Positions 35,779 through 36,274 of a DNA stretch of 36,274 bases are shown in pieces. The translations under genes were made by a program, and so were the position numbers. The notes below the pieces were generated by a model. That model made no database searches, was not told the DNA's origin, and was given only the letters and a program-made list of their open reading frames with translations. Where the stretch lies: positions 1 through 36,274 of the forward strand of contig CAMQXY010000022.1 in the NCBI GenBank assembly GCA_947039005.1. The letters run 5' to 3'. The stretch is from an uncultured Photobacterium sp. Its GTDB lineage: Bacteria > Pseudomonadota > Gammaproteobacteria > Enterobacterales > Vibrionaceae. Within the stretch, counting starts at the first letter, position 1. Each line of letters opens with the position of its first letter.

Positions 35779-36274
35779 GATAGTATCTCTCTTGTTTATG
35801 CCTGTTAATGATTGGCTGTGCTAAAAGTTACGAAGCGTTAAATAAGTATTAGGTGTTGTTTATGTGATTGATTTTACGTGGTTGGATTTATTTGTATAAG
35901 ATCACTATCACACTTTAATTATTAATTACTTAACCTCTAGATAGTGGTTATTTACGGAGAAATAGCATCAATAAACAAATGGGTGCAGTGATTTATTATG
36001 TGTTCATACTGTTTTTTAAAGCAAGTTATGATTGTATGGTGTTGTTTTTATTTTGTATTTTATTCTTATATGAAATCTTATGCATTTGACTTTTTAAATT
36101 AAGTATTAATAGGTGCGAATATTATTCAATTAAGGTGAGTAGATATATTAAATAACGCATTTATTTATTTTTTAAAGAATATATTCAGGTGTTTTTTGTG
36201 ATGAATGTTTATTGTTTATTCTATTTGTATTAATGTTATTTTTTAAATTTAAATATGTTTTTATTTAGTGTTTA
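35779..36274. other. AT-rich upstream region of arcA to the window edge
   Basis: 496 bp without a convincing gene on either strand; very AT-rich, rich in T-runs on the plus strand. I found no clear consensus promoter, CRP or FNR site. It contains one plausible ARG box (36069-36086) and a one-base-short ARG-like palindrome GAATATTATTC (about 36117-36127). The size suggests either a long regulatory region for arcA or a divergent gene starting past the right edge. Confidence 0.5.
36069..36086. promoter_or_regulatory. Candidate ARG box far upstream of arcA
   Basis: TATGAAATCTTATGCATT matches the ArgR consensus at 13 of 16 defined positions, with a TGAA half and a TATGCAT half as seen in some E. 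coli boxes. It lies about 290 bp upstream of the arcA start, so it could act from a distance or serve a gene outside the window. Confidence 0.35.

Noticed and set aside
35855..35915. CRP-like sites upstream of arcA (TGTGATTGATTTTACG and TAAGATCACTATCACA)
   Set aside because: Each has only one good half site; too weak to list as a regulatory feature.
36117..36127. GAATATTATTC palindrome as a full ARG box
   Set aside because: The spacer between half sites is three bases instead of four and the left flank lacks TG, so it is mentioned only as a partial match.

Overview
The window looks like ordinary core chromosome from a member of the Vibrionaceae, most likely Photobacterium or a close relative. 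I infer this from moderately AT-rich DNA, protein sequences that resemble Vibrio and Photobacterium orthologues, a gspAB (exeAB) pair next to cca, and gene order. From memory, much of the order matches the 66-68 minute region of E. coli (rpsU, tsaD, plsY, folB, uppP, cca, ygiM-like gene, ygiF, glnE, hldE, tolC, nudF, yqiB, cpdA, yqiA, parE, parC, plsC). I see no tRNA, rRNA, insertion sequence, prophage or CRISPR array.

Layout. Positions 1-125 hold the start of rpsU on the minus strand. tsaD (+) and plsY (-) converge on a shared terminator. folB-folK-uppP (+) converge on cca (-). gspA-gspB (+) follow, then a minus-strand block of an SH3/TM protein, pitA and a DUF47 PhoU-like gene. ygiF, a chemoreceptor, glnE and hldE run on the plus strand, and the chemoreceptor is inserted between two genes that are neighbours in E. 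coli. tolC (-) diverges from nudF-yqiB-cpdA-yqiA-parE-parC-plsC-idi (+).

The right third (about 29.3-36.3 kb) is all minus strand and deals with arginine and pyrimidines: ridA, an ArgR-family regulator, pyrI and pyrB with an attenuator and leader peptide, then an arginine deiminase operon in the order arcA-arcC-argF. ArcA turns arginine into citrulline, ArgF turns citrulline into ornithine and carbamoyl phosphate, and ArcC uses carbamoyl phosphate to make ATP. Carbamoyl phosphate is also the substrate of PyrB, so the two modules share a metabolite.

Most interesting observations: (1) the ArgR-family protein has Asn where E. coli ArgR has the ligand-contacting Asp128, which suggests citrulline rather than arginine sensing beside a citrulline-producing pathway; (2) an unlisted 34-residue pyrL leader with a classical UTP-sensing attenuator; (3) a near-consensus sigma-28 promoter in front of the lone chemoreceptor; (4) an ARG box that contains the arcC stop codon, upstream of argF. 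No wholly new system is evident.
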